From positions 27,025 through 91,024 of the forward strand of contig NZ_FODY01000019.1 in NCBI RefSeq assembly GCF_900110485.1: a stretch of DNA of 64,000 nt, read 5' to 3'. Shown here in pieces: positions 63,820 to 64,000 of the stretch. The position numbers and the translations under genes are program-made. Every line of letters starts with the position of its first letter. Positions within the stretch are counted from its first letter, which is position 1. This stretch comes from Propionispora vibrioides (GTDB lineage: Bacteria; Bacillota; Negativicutes; Propionisporales; Propionisporaceae). Under the pieces are notes generated by a model. It did no database searches. It was given only the letters and a program-made list of their open reading frames with translations, and was not told the origin of the DNA.

Positions 63820-64000
63820 GCTGTCGCAAGGCGGCGGTCAACAGGAACTGCGGCAATGCAGTCCGGTGTTCTCTGAAAACTGAACAATGTAAGGTATAAA
63901 CAATATGCCAGATGTGCGGACTCGTATCACTTAGGTGATACAGTCACAATAAATAATTCTTTAAACAATTATAGAGCCATCAAAAGGCTCCATAAATAAA
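63820..64000 (+). promoter_or_regulatory. Leader of a probable rRNA operon (16S just beyond the edge)
   Basis: TGTTCTCTGAAAACTGAACA (63867-63886) resembles rrn leader sequence, followed by a hairpin AGTGATACGAG-type inverted pair and, at the end, GAGCC-ATCAAAA-GGCTC. Similar sequences stand right before 16S genes in Firmicutes. The 16S gene itself is not in the window. Confidence 0.6.

Overview
The window looks like the chromosome of an anaerobic, endospore-forming, outer-membrane-bearing Firmicute of the Negativicutes (Sporomusaceae-like). This is inferred from Firmicute-style regulation (PyrR attenuators, tRNA-sensing T-boxes, DeoR and RpiR regulators, two Spo0E-like proteins, TTG/GTG starts behind strong Shine-Dalgarno sites) found together with a TolC-type outer-membrane efflux protein and a complete heavy-metal RND pump, which only make sense in a cell with two membranes. 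No database search was possible, so the lineage is an inference.

Layout. 1-8.6 kb: 3' part of a sensor kinase, then a metal-efflux operon (TolC-like, CusB-like, CusA-like, His/Met-rich lipoprotein, NlpC/P60 peptidase). Two promoters here carry TTCAT direct repeats at exact 11-nt spacing. 8.6-10.5 kb: repeat-rich intergenic land with nested palindromic elements, three very small genes, and a pyr leader with two promoters and three PyrR-type sites. 10.5-20.05 kb: pyrBC-carAB-pyrKDFE, the whole de novo UMP pathway. 20.1-20.7 kb: tRNA Asp, Gly, Trp and a broken tRNA 3' end. 20.7-21.6 kb: secreted CAP-domain protein. 22-31.6 kb: carbohydrate locus (DeoR, Gfo/Idh dehydrogenase, TIM-barrel isomerase/epimerase, alpha/beta hydrolase, PTS IICBA, SIS isomerase, two-subunit transketolase, RpiR). 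31.8-36.3 kb: small exported protein, a nitrate/sulfonate-type ABC transporter, an unknown protein and a CheY-like regulator. 36.3-37 kb: tRNA Asp, Phe, Gly, Cys, Leu behind tandem promoters. 37.2-43.2 kb: Spo0E-like protein, phenylacetate-CoA ligase, ACT protein, a 511-aa unknown, a zinc-ribbon membrane protein, NAD+ synthetase. 43.9-50.7 kb: Trp T-box and trpEGDCFBA. 50.9-54.3 kb: Phe T-box and pheA, a YbaK-like deacylase, thrC. 54.5-57.2 kb (minus): split NHEJ system (ligase, Ku, polymerase). 57.3-60.5 kb (minus): zinc-ribbon protein, oligoendopeptidase F, cell-wall amidase. 60.6-63.6 kb: two radical SAM proteins and a second Spo0E-like protein. 63.7-64 kb: tandem promoters and leader of what should be an rRNA operon starting just past the edge.

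Most of the window is core biosynthesis in compact, translationally coupled operons. The unusual material is between and around them: three families of roughly 145-170 bp palindromic, probably non-autonomous elements (one nested in another, one supplying stop codons to neighbouring genes), a triple PyrR leader without pyrR or pyrP next to it, an undefined sugar-degradation locus, and 11-nt-periodic repeats that look like the binding boxes of the response regulator paired with the first gene.
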